From positions 1 to 39,419 of the forward strand of contig JBAXRT010000007.1 of NCBI GenBank assembly GCA_037131065.1: 39,419 bases of DNA. Reading direction: 5' to 3'. A program made the position numbers and the translations under genes. The number at the start of each line of letters is the position of its first letter. The stretch's first letter is position 1. The stretch comes from JBAXRT01 sp037131065 (GTDB lineage: Bacteria; Bacteroidota; Bacteroidia; Bacteroidales; FEN-979). The notes under the pieces are model-generated. The model worked only from the letters and a program-made list of their open reading frames with translations. It was not told where the DNA came from and ran no database searches. Positions 18,604 to 27,463 of the stretch are shown here, in pieces.

Positions 18604-19617
18604 TTACTTGATCAGGAAGGTGAACTTGTCAAAGTTTTTCAGGGCGATACCTGTTCCTCTTGCTACTGCCCTGAGAGGGTCTTCAGCAACATGAACCTTT
18701 AATTTTGTTTTCAGGTGAAGGCGCTTATCCAGTCCCCTGAGAAGTGCTCCACCTCCTGTCAAGTAAATGCCTGTTTCAAAAATATCCGAGGCAAGTTCCG
18801 GGGGTGTCATTTCCAGGGCATTCAGTACGGCTGCTTCAATTTTGGCAACGGATTTGTCGAGACAGTGCGCAATTTCCGAGTGGTTGACGATCACCTCTTT
18901 GGGAATTCCCGTCAGCAAATCCCTTCCGTGCACGGCATACAACGGGGGAGGGTTGTCAATATCAGGAATGGCGGCACCAACTTCAATCTTTATTCTTTCG
19001 GCAGTCCGCTCCCCGACGTTGATATTGTGCTGTTTGCGCATATACTCTTCGATGTCGGAGTTGAATTCATCGCCTGCAATGCGGATAGATTTATTGTTCA
19101 CGATACCGCCAAGGGCTATGACTGCGATTTCGCTTGTGCCCCCACCGATATCAATGACCATGTTCCCTATTGGCTCAAGGACGTCGATTCCGATCCCAAT
19201 GGCAGCGGCCATGGGTTCGTGAATAAGCCTTACCTCCTTGGCGCCAGCCTGCTCGGCCGAATCTTTTACTGCCCTCTCTTCGACTTCGGTAATGCCCGAC
19301 GGGATACAGATTACCATTTTAAGTGCCGGGGGAAACCATGATTTCCGGATCTCGATCATTTTAATCATCTCGCGGATCATATGTTCGGCTGCCTGGAAAT
19401 CGGCAATCACACCACCGCGAAGGGGACGGATCGTTTTAATGTTTTCATGAGTCTTCCCATGCATCATCTGCGCCTTTTTCCCTACGGCAATGATTTTCCC
19501 GGAACTGCGCTCTATGGCTACTATGGAGGGTTCATCAACTACAACTTTATCATTATAAATGATGATTGTATTGGCAGTGCCAAGATCTATAGCTATCTCT
19601 TTCGTGAATAATCCCAT
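18604..19617 (-). CDS. mreB: Actin-like rod shape-determining protein MreB
   Basis: The product has 337 residues, the usual length. Actin-fold ATP-binding motifs are present: phosphate 1 IAIDLGTANTIIIY, phosphate 2 NMVIDIGGGTSEIAVIALG and the adenosine motif GIYLTGGGALLRGL. Also present are IRPLRGGVIADF and LIHEPMAAAIG. MreB forms membrane-bound filaments that position the cell-wall elongation complex, so the organism is probably rod-shaped. The gene starts 12 bp after purH on the same strand. Confidence 0.97.
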   Translation of the reverse strand: MGLFTKEIAIDLGTANTIIIYNDKVVVDEPSIVAIERSSGKIIAVGKKAQMMHGKTHENIKTIRPLRGGVIADFQAAEHMIREMIKMIEIRKSWFPPALKMVICIPSGITEVEERAVKDSAEQAGAKEVRLIHEPMAAAIGIGIDVLEPIGNMVIDIGGGTSEIAVIALGGIVNNKSIRIAGDEFNSDIEEYMRKQHNINVGERTAERIKIEVGAAIPDIDNPPPLYAVHGRDLLTGIPKEVIVNHSEIAHCLDKSVAKIEAAVLNALEMTPPELASDIFETGIYLTGGGALLRGLDKRLHLKTKLKVHVAEDPLRAVARGTGIALKNFDKFTFLIK

Positions 19618-19629
19618 TGTAACTTGATA

Positions 19630-21156
19630 TTAATGTTTAAAATGCCTGATCCCCGTAAATACCATTGGCAAATTGTGGTCGTTGCAGTAATTTACAGAAT
19701 CGGTATCCCTGATAGACCCGCCCGGCTGGACGATCGCAGTAATGCCCGCCTCATGAGCAATTTTTACGGAATCGGAGAAGGGAAAGAAGGCATCGGAGGC
19801 CATGACTGAGCCGTGAATATCAAAACCAAATGCACCGGCCTTGGTCATTGCCTGTTTCAGGGCATCAACCCGCGAGGTTTGTCCCATTCCGCAGCCGATC
19901 AATTGCTGGTTTTTTACCAATGCTATTGCGTTTGATTTAAGATGTTTAACTACCTTGTTGGCAAAAATCAGTTCTTTTTCCTCTTCCTTCGACGGGTGTT
20001 TGATTGTGACAAAATCAAAATCTTTTTCAGTCTCAGATCTGAGATCTTTTTTCTGTTCAAGTACCCCGTTGAGAATGGATTTGAATTGCCGATCGGAAAA
20101 AGAGAACGAATTTTTCTGCAAAATTATTCTATTTTTCTTTGATTTTAAGAGAAAAAGAGCCTCATCCTTATATCCTTCCGCAATGATGATCTCGAAAAAA
20201 AGCGTATTGATCGCTTCGGCGGTCTCTTTGTCTATGACGCCATTTGCCGCGATGATTCCGCCGAATGAGGAAACCGGGTCACAGGCAAAGGCATCCAGGT
20301 AGGCCTCTTTCAGGGAACTCCTTGTGCTGATGCCGCAAGGATTGGTGTGCTTGATGATGGCAACGGTTGGTTCAGTAAACTCCTCAATCAGACCGATGGC
20401 CGCATCAATATCAACCAGGTTATTGTAGGAAAGCTCCTTTCCGTGCAGATTTGAGAATACCTTTTCCAGTTCTCCGTAGAAATGGCCATTCTGGTGTGGG
20501 TTTTCGCCATATCTCAAATGAACAGGTTTCCTGAAGCTCCGTTTAAAGGCATTTATATTCTGTGTTCGGTTAAAATAATTGAATATTTCATTGTCATAGT
20601 GGGATGAAACATTAAACGCCTGTGCTGCAAAATATCTCCTGTCGCTAAGAGCAGTTATTCCTTTTTTGTTTTCAAGCAGCGTGATCAGTTCATCATAATG
20701 TTCAACCGAAGGAATGACGAGAACCTGGTTGAAGTTCTTTGCGGCAGCCCGGATCAGAGATATTCCGCCTATATCTATTTTTTCAATGATCTCCTCTTCA
20801 CGGTCTGTGGAGACGACAGTTTTTTCAAAGGGATAAAGGTCTACAACGACCAGGTCTATGGATGGTATCCCGTATTTTTCAAGATCCGTTGAATCGGATG
20901 GTTTATCGTTGCGCCAGAGTATTCCTCCGAATATTTTCGGATGAAGCGTTTTTACGCGTCCGCCAAGGATGGATGGATAGCTCGTAAGTGCTTCAATTGG
21001 GGTTGCCCTTATTCCGATGGAGGTGAGAAAATCGTAGGTTCCTCCCGTGGAGATTATCGAAATCTCAAGTCCCTCAAGGGTCCTTGCGATCTCTTCAAGA
21101 CGGTCTTTAGAGTAAACCGAAAGCAGTGCTGATTTGATTTTGATCTGGTCGGTCAT
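19630..21156 (-). CDS. purH: Bifunctional AICAR formyltransferase / IMP cyclohydrolase PurH
   Basis: PurH performs the last two steps of IMP synthesis. The 508 residues carry the N-terminal cyclohydrolase domain (ALLSVYSKDRLEEIARTLEG, then ISTGGTYDFL and GGRVKTLHPKIFGGIL) and the C-terminal AICAR formyltransferase domain. The latter includes the catalytic Lys-His in IIKHTNPCGIS and the tracts FACDPVSSFGGIIAANG and GQTSRVDALKQA. The end has DAFFPFSDSVKIAHEAGI and VQPGGSIRD. purH ahead of mreBCD is a familiar order in Bacteroidota and the 12-bp gap to mreB suggests co-transcription. Confidence 0.97.
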   Translation of the reverse strand: MTDQIKIKSALLSVYSKDRLEEIARTLEGLEISIISTGGTYDFLTSIGIRATPIEALTSYPSILGGRVKTLHPKIFGGILWRNDKPSDSTDLEKYGIPSIDLVVVDLYPFEKTVVSTDREEEIIEKIDIGGISLIRAAAKNFNQVLVIPSVEHYDELITLLENKKGITALSDRRYFAAQAFNVSSHYDNEIFNYFNRTQNINAFKRSFRKPVHLRYGENPHQNGHFYGELEKVFSNLHGKELSYNNLVDIDAAIGLIEEFTEPTVAIIKHTNPCGISTRSSLKEAYLDAFACDPVSSFGGIIAANGVIDKETAEAINTLFFEIIIAEGYKDEALFLLKSKKNRIILQKNSFSFSDRQFKSILNGVLEQKKDLRSETEKDFDFVTIKHPSKEEEKELIFANKVVKHLKSNAIALVKNQQLIGCGMGQTSRVDALKQAMTKAGAFGFDIHGSVMASDAFFPFSDSVKIAHEAGITAIVQPGGSIRDTDSVNYCNDHNLPMVFTGIRHFKH

Positions 21157-21227
21157 GACTTTGGGATTGTAACATTTATTCCGAAGCAGCGTCTAAAACG
21201 GACAATTTTCTTGCTTTGCAATGTTAC

Positions 21228-21235
21228 CAAATTTA
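21228..21235 (-). promoter_or_regulatory. -7 box upstream of purH
   Basis: TAAATTTG on the minus strand, a perfect TAnnTTTG match, lies 71 bp before the purH ATG. No matching -33 element was found, so this is tentative. Confidence 0.4.
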
Positions 21236-21317
21236 GGGGTATTATCCAACCTTTTAGCGTGGTTTTAGAGATTAATGTTAACTTTACTGTTCCAATGACC
21301 AAGGGGCTTCGGGAATT

Positions 21318-22562
21318 ATGATTTTAATCCTACGTTTAATCCGAGAAAGTTACATCTTCGCGTTCCAGGAGATCATCGTGAATAAGGTCCGTACGATCCT
21401 TTCCCTTCTGGGAATAACCATTGGCATCTTCTGTGTTATTTCAGTCTTTACGATCTTTGATTCCATGGAAAGTGCAATCCGGAAAAGCATTGCCTCTCTC
21501 GGAAGCAATGTGGTGTATATCCAGAAGTGGCCATGGTCAATGGGCTCGGATTATCCCTGGTGGAAATACTACCAGCGCCCCGAGGCAACCCTTGAAGACA
21601 TGCGCGAACTTGAAAAAAGGAGCAACCTTTACGATGCCATGGCTTTTATGTCGCAGGTGAACAAAACCATCAAGTACCAGAATAACTATATGGAGAACAT
21701 CGGTGTCCTTGGGGTATCACAGGATTTTGACAAGGTATGGAAATTCGAACTTGCGGATGGCAGGTATTTCAGCCCTTCAGAATCCGCAAGCGGAAAGAAT
21801 ATCGCCGTCATCGGTGCTGATGTCGCTTTAAACCTTTTTGAAGATTCAGAACCTGTCGGCAGAAGGATAAAGGTATTCGGCAGAAATATAGAAGTGGTCG
21901 GCGTCATCACAAAAGAGGGTGAGGACTTTTTCGGAAATTCAAACGATAAAACAGTCTACCTTCCAGTAAACTATTTCAAGACCCTTGTCGATCTGAACGA
22001 AGTCGGCACAACCATCATTGTAAAGGCCAGGCCCCTGGTTTCAAACGAAGAGCTTAAGGATGAACTGACAGGAGCCATGCGATCGATAAGGAAGTTAAAA
22101 CCATCGGCAGAAGATAATTTTTCGATCAACGAAACTGATATCATTTCAAAAGGATTTGACAGTGTTTTCGCGGTGATTACAACTGTCGGGTGGATTGTCG
22201 GTTGTTTTTCTCTGCTTGTCGGCGGCTTCGGTATTGCCAACATCATGTTCGTTTCCGTTAAAGAACGCACGAGTATCATCGGGGTTCAAAAAGCCCTGGG
22301 CGCGAAAAATTATTTTATCCTGCTCCAGTTTCTGTTTGAGGCTGTTTTTCTCTCCCTGATTGGCGGGATTTTTGGCCTGATCATCATATTGCTGTTGACG
22401 ATCCTTGTTTCATCCCTGACGTCATTTCATCTTATCCTCACCCAGGGAAATATTTTCCTTGGCATCGGGGTGTCGGCAATCATCGGCCTTATTTCCGGTA
22501 TTGTACCGGCCTATTCGGCTTCCAGGCTGGATCCTGTCGAGGCCATGAGAACCTCGATCTGA
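21318..22562 (+). CDS. MacB/FtsX-type ABC transporter permease
   Basis: The product has 414 residues in the classic layout: one N-terminal helix (about 26-48, TILSLLGITIGIFCVISVF), a large MacB-type periplasmic domain (50-280) and three C-terminal helices in an FtsX domain. The FtsX segments are GWIVGCFSLLVGGFGIANIM, VKERTSIIGVQKALGA and GIGVSAIIGLISGIVPAYSA, and the end ASRLDPVEAMR is characteristic. Such permeases act in lipoprotein release or export of peptides and antibiotics by mechanotransmission. They need an ATPase and often a membrane-fusion protein. Neither is next to it here, so the partner must be encoded elsewhere. It is divergent from purH. Confidence 0.92.
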   Translation: MILILRLIRESYIFAFQEIIVNKVRTILSLLGITIGIFCVISVFTIFDSMESAIRKSIASLGSNVVYIQKWPWSMGSDYPWWKYYQRPEATLEDMRELEKRSNLYDAMAFMSQVNKTIKYQNNYMENIGVLGVSQDFDKVWKFELADGRYFSPSESASGKNIAVIGADVALNLFEDSEPVGRRIKVFGRNIEVVGVITKEGEDFFGNSNDKTVYLPVNYFKTLVDLNEVGTTIIVKARPLVSNEELKDELTGAMRSIRKLKPSAEDNFSINETDIISKGFDSVFAVITTVGWIVGCFSLLVGGFGIANIMFVSVKERTSIIGVQKALGAKNYFILLQFLFEAVFLSLIGGIFGLIIILLLTILVSSLTSFHLILTQGNIFLGIGVSAIIGLISGIVPAYSASRLDPVEAMRTSI

Positions 22563-22568
22563 GGTGTT

Positions 22569-23069
22569 CTAAAAAGGCCAGAACTGGTTATCGAACCAGA
22601 TTTTTTCTTTCAGTTCATTGTCGAGATCACTGAGGATCTTAAGGTGTCCCTTTTCCCAGTCAGACAGCCAGTTGAATAGTTTCTTTTCTGCTGGATCCGT
22701 GGTTTGACCGGCCTGGTTTCCGTAAACCTCAATGGCTCTTTTTTCCATATCGATGGCGGCAGAAATAGCAGCTGCCTCATATCCGGCGGAGGAGATATTT
22801 TTCTTCACCTCCCCCGAAAGGATCATGCCGGAAAGCATATCAGGAATATCAGGAAGTTCCAGGTTTTCGAAGGAGTGGACGTTTTTCAGGTGAATAAATT
22901 GCTCCGAAAGGATCTTTACATGGGTGGTCTCTTCGTCGGCCATGGTCTGGAAGATCCGCTTAATCTCTGGGTCTTTGGTCTGTCCGGCTACCGTGCTGTA
23001 AAAGGAGTGGCCTCGTTTTTCCATCAGGATGGCCTGCTTCAGAATGTCAAATAGTTTATCGTTGGTCAT
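22569..23069 (-). CDS. Rubrerythrin-like ferritin-fold diiron protein
   Basis: The product has 166 residues in two similar halves, each with an E-x6-Y helix and an ExxH helix: E17/Y24 with E47xxH50, and E109/Y116 with E139xxH142. This matches the four-helix ferritin-like carboxylate-bridged diiron site of rubrerythrins. The C-terminal rubredoxin-like CxxC knuckle is absent. The likely role is peroxide handling or iron chemistry in an organism exposed to anaerobic conditions, which is inference. It lies 29 bp after udk on the same strand. Confidence 0.85.
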   Translation of the reverse strand: MTNDKLFDILKQAILMEKRGHSFYSTVAGQTKDPEIKRIFQTMADEETTHVKILSEQFIHLKNVHSFENLELPDIPDMLSGMILSGEVKKNISSAGYEAAAISAAIDMEKRAIEVYGNQAGQTTDPAEKKLFNWLSDWEKGHLKILSDLDNELKEKIWFDNQFWPF

Positions 23070-23098
23070 GGTTTGGGGGATTATTGATCAATTATGGG

Positions 23099-23713
23099 TT
23101 AATGAACGATTTCATGGGTCCGTATCCTGGATGAAAGGATTTCAATAGCAACCTTATTTTGTCCGCCCTGAGGTACAATGATATCGGCATATCGTTTTGT
23201 TGGTTCGATGAACTGCAGGTGCATTGGTTTTACATATTTATCGTAATGTTTCAGAACCTGCTGAAAGGAGCGGCCCCTCTCTTCAATATCACGCCAGATG
23301 ATACGCATCAGCCGGTCATCGCCGTCGGCATCAACATAAACTTTGATATCGAACCGGTTCCTGAGTCGCGGGTTGGTCAGGATCAGGATGCCTTCCACAA
23401 TGATTACTTTCGAAGGGCTGATAGGAATAGTCTCTTTTGACCTGGCACAAGTAACATAGGAGTACATGGGCATTTCTATGGGATTACCTTCCCGCAGCTG
23501 GTCCAGGTGGCGGACCAGTAAATTCCATTCAATGGAGGAGGGGTGGTCAAAATTGATCTTAGCCCTCTCTTCTGCCGACTTATGGCCGTTGTCCTTGTAG
23601 TAAGCATCCTGTGGGATGACAGTGACCGTTTGCTTGTGAAGTTGTTTGATGATCCGGTTTACAACTGTTGATTTTCCTGATCCGGACCCTCCTGCAATAC
23701 CGATTATTAGCAT
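23099..23713 (-). CDS. udk: Uridine kinase
   Basis: Udk phosphorylates uridine and cytidine in pyrimidine salvage. From the ATG at 23713 it has 204 residues and starts MLIIGIAGGSGSGKST, placing the Walker A loop at residues 8-16, as in the family. Also seen are VIPQDAYYKDN, NFDHPSSIEWNLL and RIIWRDIEERGRSFQQVL. The reading frame stays open to 23797, but that extension would overlap the preceding epimerase gene and adds nothing conserved. It lies 55 bp downstream of the epimerase gene. Confidence 0.95.
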   Translation of the reverse strand: MLIIGIAGGSGSGKSTVVNRIIKQLHKQTVTVIPQDAYYKDNGHKSAEERAKINFDHPSSIEWNLLVRHLDQLREGNPIEMPMYSYVTCARSKETIPISPSKVIIVEGILILTNPRLRNRFDIKVYVDADGDDRLMRIIWRDIEERGRSFQQVLKHYDKYVKPMHLQFIEPTKRYADIIVPQGGQNKVAIEILSSRIRTHEIVH

Positions 23714-23768
23714 GTTTTTTGTTTCGGTTAGCCCTTTTACGGGCAAATGTATAATAATTATCGGGGTT

Positions 23769-24170
23769 TCAGTGGCTGCAGAATTCCAACAGAACACCCC
23801 CGGTCGATTTCGGGTGTAAAAAACCGATGTTCATTCCTTCGGCCCCTTTCCTGGCAGTTTTGTCGATGGTTGTAAATCCCTTGCTCTCCGCCTCCCGTAA
23901 TGTTTCTGATGTGCTTTCAACGGCAAGCGCCAGGTGGTGAATGCCTTCGCCTTTTTTCTCAATGAATTTTCCGATCGGTCCTTCAGGATCGGTGCTTTGC
24001 AGAAGTTCAATTTTTGTTTGCCCGATCAAAAAGAAGGCTGTCTTCACCTTTTGATCGTTCACCTCTTCCAGGGCATAGCACTTAACTCCAAGTAATTTTT
24101 CATACAGCGGGATGCTCATGTTCAGATCTTTTACGGCAATTCCCAGGTGTTCAATATGTGACGGCTTCAT
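23769..24170 (-). CDS. mce: Methylmalonyl-CoA epimerase
   Basis: The product has 133 residues in the vicinal oxygen chelate fold. The enzyme interconverts (R)- and (S)-methylmalonyl-CoA, linking propionyl-CoA and succinyl-CoA. Metal ligands are recognisable: H8 in IEHLGIAVKDL, E55 in TKIELLQ, H79 in GEGIHHLALAVES and E129 at the end (GGVLLEF). The pair of near-repeats (1-60 and 75-130) is the normal fold. In Bacteroidota this enzyme usually serves the succinate-propionate route. Its mutase and carboxylase partners are not in the window. The gene has its own promoter. Confidence 0.93.
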   Translation of the reverse strand: MKPSHIEHLGIAVKDLNMSIPLYEKLLGVKCYALEEVNDQKVKTAFFLIGQTKIELLQSTDPEGPIGKFIEKKGEGIHHLALAVESTSETLREAESKGFTTIDKTARKGAEGMNIGFLHPKSTGGVLLEFCSH

Positions 24171-24192
24171 TTCGCAGTTGTATTGTGAATCA

Positions 24193-24223
24193 CAAATTTA
24201 GTAATTTGCAGGTGAAAGATAAA
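24193..24223 (-). promoter_or_regulatory. Bacteroidota-type promoter of mce
   Basis: TTTA (3 of 4), a 19-nt spacer and TAAATTTG (perfect -7) lie 22 bp before the mce ATG. The rest of this 114-bp divergent spacer towards the CYTH gene shows nothing clear. Confidence 0.6.
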
Positions 24224-24284
24224 AAAGTTCAGACCGTATGACAGAAGTTCCCGCCGGAGTGTCCCGGAAAAAGCATCCTGATCA

Positions 24285-24776
24285 ATGAAAAATATCGAAA
24301 CCGAGCGAAAGTTCCTGGTTAACAGAGGGGCCTGGGAGCGATTACAAAAACCTGAGGGCGAGGCATATGTTCAGGGTTATCTGTGCATTGATGATCAGAA
24401 GAGCATCCGCGTGAGGATCGCGGGGAATCGCGGTATACTCACCATCAAAGGCAGGACAGAGGGGTTTTCGCGCTCAGAATTTGAATACCTCATTCCGGTG
24501 GATGAAGCCAGGGAGATGCTATCTTTATACGCCAATGGTCTGATAGAGAAAACAAGGTACAAGGTCTGTCACGGGAAGGATTTGTGGGAGGTTGATGAAT
24601 TTTATGGCAATAACGGGGGGCTTCTGCTGGCCGAAATAGAACTCCGTGGAGAAAAGGAAGAGTTTGAAAAACCAGAGTGGGTTGCAATGGAGGTTACCGA
24701 AGATCACAGGTATTATAATTCATATCTTTCCCGGCATCCCTTCGCCTTTTGGCCAAATAAAAAACCCGGGAAATGA
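24285..24776 (+). CDS. CYTH-domain protein (triphosphate tunnel metalloenzyme)
   Basis: The product has 163 residues. The signature ExExK appears at E5-T-E7-R-K9, followed by alternating strands of basic and acidic residues (SIRVRIAGNRGILTIKGR, RYKVCHGKDLWEVDEF, LLLAEIELRGEKEEF) that line the triphosphate tunnel in this superfamily. Bacterial members without a CHAD domain are usually inorganic triphosphatases or of unknown substrate. The last codons and the stop lie in a hairpin that serves as terminator for the opposite-strand tRNA-Ala. Confidence 0.9.
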   Translation: MKNIETERKFLVNRGAWERLQKPEGEAYVQGYLCIDDQKSIRVRIAGNRGILTIKGRTEGFSRSEFEYLIPVDEAREMLSLYANGLIEKTRYKVCHGKDLWEVDEFYGNNGGLLLAEIELRGEKEEFEKPEWVAMEVTEDHRYYNSYLSRHPFAFWPNKKPGK

Positions 24777-24787
24777 CTATTCCCGGG
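24759..24787 (-). terminator. Terminator of tRNA-Ala, embedded in the CYTH gene end
   Basis: The 8-bp stem CCCGGGAA/TTCCCGGG (24765-24772 with 24780-24787) is followed on the minus strand by six T (24759-24764). It lies 6 bp past the tRNA and covers the last sense codons and stop of the convergent CYTH gene. Confidence 0.8.
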
Positions 24788-24793
24788 CTCCGG

Positions 24794-24867
24794 TGGAGTA
24801 TAGGGGAGTCGAACCCCTGACCTTTAGACTGCCAGTCTAACGCTCTAGCCAACTGAGCTAATACCCC
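24794..24867 (-). tRNA. tRNA-Ala (anticodon GGC)
   Basis: A 74-nt cloverleaf with acceptor GGGGTAT/ATACTCC containing the G3-U70 wobble pair, the alanine identity element. The anticodon arm is TTAGA-CTGGCAG-TCTAA (anticodon GGC) and the T-arm is CAGGGGTTCGACTCCCCT. Discriminator A, no encoded CCA. Confidence 0.96.
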
Positions 24868-24877
24868 GAATTCTCTG

Positions 24878-24885
24878 CAAAGGTA
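24878..24885 (-). promoter_or_regulatory. -7 box of tRNA-Ala
   Basis: TACCTTTG, a perfect TAnnTTTG match, lies 10 bp upstream of the tRNA on the minus strand. The -33 element is not evident. Confidence 0.6.
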
Positions 24886-24913
24886 AAAAATTTTTATTTT
24901 GTGCCCATAAATA

Positions 24914-25492
24914 ATGGTTATGAAGAGATTGTTTGTCGCCATAAAGATTGATCCCGATCCCGGGTTTCTTACATTTTACCGCTCACTGAAAAACAGCCTG
25001 GGGGCAGAACGGATTAAATGGGTCGAGGAGCATAATCTCCATATCACCCTAAAATTTCTCGGTGAAACTCCCGAGGGGCTAATTCCAAAAACAAATAACA
25101 TCCTTGCTGAATATACCCGGGGGTTATCTCGTTTTAATTTTCAGTTAAAGGGTTTGGGAGTATTTGGAAGCCGCTTTGCTCCCCGTGTAATCTGGACAGG
25201 CCTGGAGCCATTCATGGAAATTACGGGAATGATGCACGATATTCAGCGCGATTTTATGCCCATCGGGTTTGAAAAGGACCGGCAGAATCATGTTCCCCAT
25301 TTAACCCTTGGGAGGGTCCATTCGCTCCGGGATCGTATCTTATTTCAGCAACTGCTGGATCAACACAAAGGGTTTTCCGGTGCCGTTCACCTGGTGGATT
25401 GTTTAATCTTATATGAAAGCATCCTGAAACAGGACGGACCGGAATACAGGATCATTCAAAAATATCTCTTTGGTAAGAAAGATCAGGGCTGA
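24914..25492 (+). CDS. thpR: RNA 2',3'-cyclic phosphodiesterase (2'-5' RNA ligase family)
   Basis: The product has 192 residues (190 if the second ATG at 24920 is used). The family hydrolyses 2',3'-cyclic phosphates and can ligate RNA by 2'-5' bonds. Both catalytic HxTx motifs are present: H43-I-T-L in HNLHITLKFLGE and H129-L-T-L in HVPHLTLGRV. The start KRLFVAIKID is also typical. It stands alone, divergent from tRNA-Ala, and its in vivo role is uncertain in bacteria generally. Confidence 0.93.
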   Translation: MVMKRLFVAIKIDPDPGFLTFYRSLKNSLGAERIKWVEEHNLHITLKFLGETPEGLIPKTNNILAEYTRGLSRFNFQLKGLGVFGSRFAPRVIWTGLEPFMEITGMMHDIQRDFMPIGFEKDRQNHVPHLTLGRVHSLRDRILFQQLLDQHKGFSGAVHLVDCLILYESILKQDGPEYRIIQKYLFGKKDQG

Positions 25493-25504
25493 AGTCAAAG
25501 ATCC

Positions 25505-25834
25505 TTATTGTTCTTTATCCTCCAACCTGCGTGCGATCTGGTGAAATACGATCAGCCCGATTCCACCGAAAAGGGTGATCATTGAAAAGAAGGCGGGTTC
25601 TTCGTCAAGGGTTGTAAAAACAACCAATAATTTTCCAATCAGAATACCAACGCCAATACCCACAAAGAGCAGTCCCCATTTCAGGGCCGAAATCTCTTTT
25701 TTCCTGGAATCAAAAATAGAAGCATCTAAGCCTTTGGCAATAAGTGCCAGCCGTTCCTTCTTTCTGATAAAAAGAAAGACAATGCCAAAAATCATGGCAA
25801 AGAATGATAGAGATATTATTATCTGACTTTCCAT
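25505..25834 (-). CDS. Small three-helix membrane protein (DUF6249-like)
   Basis: The product has 109 residues. Three hydrophobic helices are visible at about 5-23, 51-70 and 82-99, with a basic, possibly cytoplasmic segment (RKKERLALIAKGLD, then FDSRKKE) between the first two. The pattern ERLALIAKGLD resembles small Bacteroidota membrane proteins of the DUF6249 type, which often sit near ECF sigma factors; one lies 1.6 kb away on the other strand. That link is only suggestive. The function is unknown. It is convergent with thpR, 12 bp away. Confidence 0.65.
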   Translation of the reverse strand: MESQIIISLSFFAMIFGIVFLFIRKKERLALIAKGLDASIFDSRKKEISALKWGLLFVGIGVGILIGKLLVVFTTLDEEPAFFSMITLFGGIGLIVFHQIARRLEDKEQ

Positions 25835-25910
25835 TTCCGTAAAATTTTTCCGTTTAACCGGACTCTTTGACGCAAAAGTGGTTGCCCGGTTACAAGATGC
25901 CAGAGGGGAA

Positions 25911-27326
25911 TTAGCGGATGATAAGTTTCTCGGTATATCTCAGCTTATCGCCTTGAATCTGAATAAAATAAATCCCTGGTTCAAGTGCATCCGTAGATTG
26001 GTTCAGGTATTCACCGGCAGTATGGGGGGGGAATTCTCTTGAGAGTTTTATTTTTCCAATGATGTCCGTGATCACAATTTTCAGGAGCTTTTCATCTGGG
26101 GGAGCAATGATGTTAATATCCTTGTGTGCCGGGTTTGGGAAAATCTTCAGGGTTCCGCAACCAGCGTCATCCAAAATCGAAGCGCATGGCTTTACAATGA
26201 TCTCCATTTCAGATGGTTCTCCTTTCCCGCAACGGTTTTTCCCATAGATACTAAGTATTCCCGATTTCGCCTCGGGGCTGAAATAAACCGTTATCATGGA
26301 GGTTCCTTTCCCGTCGGTAATCTCTGCCCCGTAAGGCAGTTCCCATTCGTATTCTGTAACCGCGGGAATGGGATCAACTGAATAGGAATAGCCTGCATGA
26401 TTAAGACAAGTTATGTTTTTCCCGTAAATCGGTCCTGCGGGGCCCGGCATCGAATCAGCCAGGATCTCCCTGGTTCCCGGATCACCAAATCCGCAGAAAT
26501 TACCAGCCATGACCGATACCATTCCTCCCTGTGAGCCCCATGTGACATTGATCGTTTGCGATCCCTGACCACTGTTGATGACCGCATTAGCAGGAACGCT
26601 CCACAGGTAAGTTGTAGCCCCCGGTGACTCCTGGATTGAAAAATCGATGTTTTCGCCTAAACAGGCACTCCCGGGACCTTCAACCGGCCCTGTAAGTTGC
26701 GGTGGTTCTTCAACCGAAACGATGAGCACGCTTGGATTACTGTTCCCGCAAACATTGCCCGCTATAACAGAAACGGTTCCCGGCGGGCCACTCCATTTGA
26801 TTCTCACCTGGGTGGTATTTTGTCCGCTGACAATGCTATCTCCCCCGGGAACCGTCCACGAGTAAGAGGTGCTTCCATAGACTTCAGCAATGGTATGGGT
26901 TGTGGTTGAATCGGGGCAGACAGCTGCCGGACCAGAAATCGGACCAGGTGTATCTGGTGGAAGTTTGACAAAAATCTCAACACTGTCGACCGCTGTTTGC
27001 ATCAGGGCATCCGTAGCCGTAACGGTATAGGTTTCGGTGATTATAGGTGAAGCCAGGGGGGTTGGGCTGGTGGGATCATCCAATCCTGTTGGGGGCGACC
27101 AGAGAAAAGTGATCGGGGGTGTGCCTCCCGACGGATTGGCGCTAAACTGTGATGAGGTGCCGGGGCAGATGGTGTCGGGGGTGGCCGTTGGGTTGACAAC
27201 GAAACCTGAGAGTGCCCGGTTTCCTGCGATGGGCTGATAAGCCTGAGCTTGTGATCCGGCCCTGGGGGAAATTAAGATTAACCATATGGTAATCAGACAA
27301 AAGAACCAATGTGTTCGTGTGGTCAT
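25911..27326 (-). CDS. Secreted PKD/Ig-repeat protein with T9SS sorting domain
   Basis: The product has about 471 residues from the ATG at 27326. A signal peptide (WFFCLITIWLILI, ending near AGSQAQA) is followed by a PKD-like domain (TICPGTSSQFSANPSGGTPP to ITETYTVTATDA). Then come three related repeats of about 85 residues that begin GPISGPAAVCPDS, GPVEGPGSACLGE and GPIYGKNITC and carry YxWxVP and VxVxxGNxCG. The last 80 residues are a type A T9SS sorting domain (TLKIFPNPAHKD, later EPGIYFIQIQGDKL). It is likely surface-exposed or released, and the ligand is unknown. The frame is open to 27365, but a perfect promoter spans 27347-27378, which fixes the start downstream. Confidence 0.87.
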   Translation of the reverse strand: MTTRTHWFFCLITIWLILISPRAGSQAQAYQPIAGNRALSGFVVNPTATPDTICPGTSSQFSANPSGGTPPITFLWSPPTGLDDPTSPTPLASPIITETYTVTATDALMQTAVDSVEIFVKLPPDTPGPISGPAAVCPDSTTTHTIAEVYGSTSYSWTVPGGDSIVSGQNTTQVRIKWSGPPGTVSVIAGNVCGNSNPSVLIVSVEEPPQLTGPVEGPGSACLGENIDFSIQESPGATTYLWSVPANAVINSGQGSQTINVTWGSQGGMVSVMAGNFCGFGDPGTREILADSMPGPAGPIYGKNITCLNHAGYSYSVDPIPAVTEYEWELPYGAEITDGKGTSMITVYFSPEAKSGILSIYGKNRCGKGEPSEMEIIVKPCASILDDAGCGTLKIFPNPAHKDINIIAPPDEKLLKIVITDIIGKIKLSREFPPHTAGEYLNQSTDALEPGIYFIQIQGDKLRYTEKLIIR

Positions 27327-27346
27327 TCTTAATGATTGAATCCTAA

Positions 27347-27378
27347 CAAACATACGCAAAAACAAGGTATTTTACAAA
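27347..27378 (-). promoter_or_regulatory. Promoter of the PKD/T9SS gene
   Basis: TTTG, a 20-nt spacer and TATGTTTG match both consensus elements exactly. The predicted transcription start is about 10-15 nt before the ATG at 27326, so the ATG at 27353, inside the -7 box, cannot be the start. Confidence 0.75.
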
Positions 27379-27408
27379 CTTTTCGGAGAGCATTAGCCTA
27401 ATTGGCTG

Positions 27409-27416
27409 TATTTTTG
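27409..27416 (+). promoter_or_regulatory. -7 box upstream of the ECF sigma gene
   Basis: TATTTTTG is a perfect TAnnTTTG match 47 bp before the ATG. No clear -33 element. A promoter of a different sigma class (autoregulation) could not be recognised. Confidence 0.4.
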
Positions 27417-27463
27417 TATCTGAAGAGTGTAACCCCCTTTTCATTAAACCGTCTAAGCCCAGG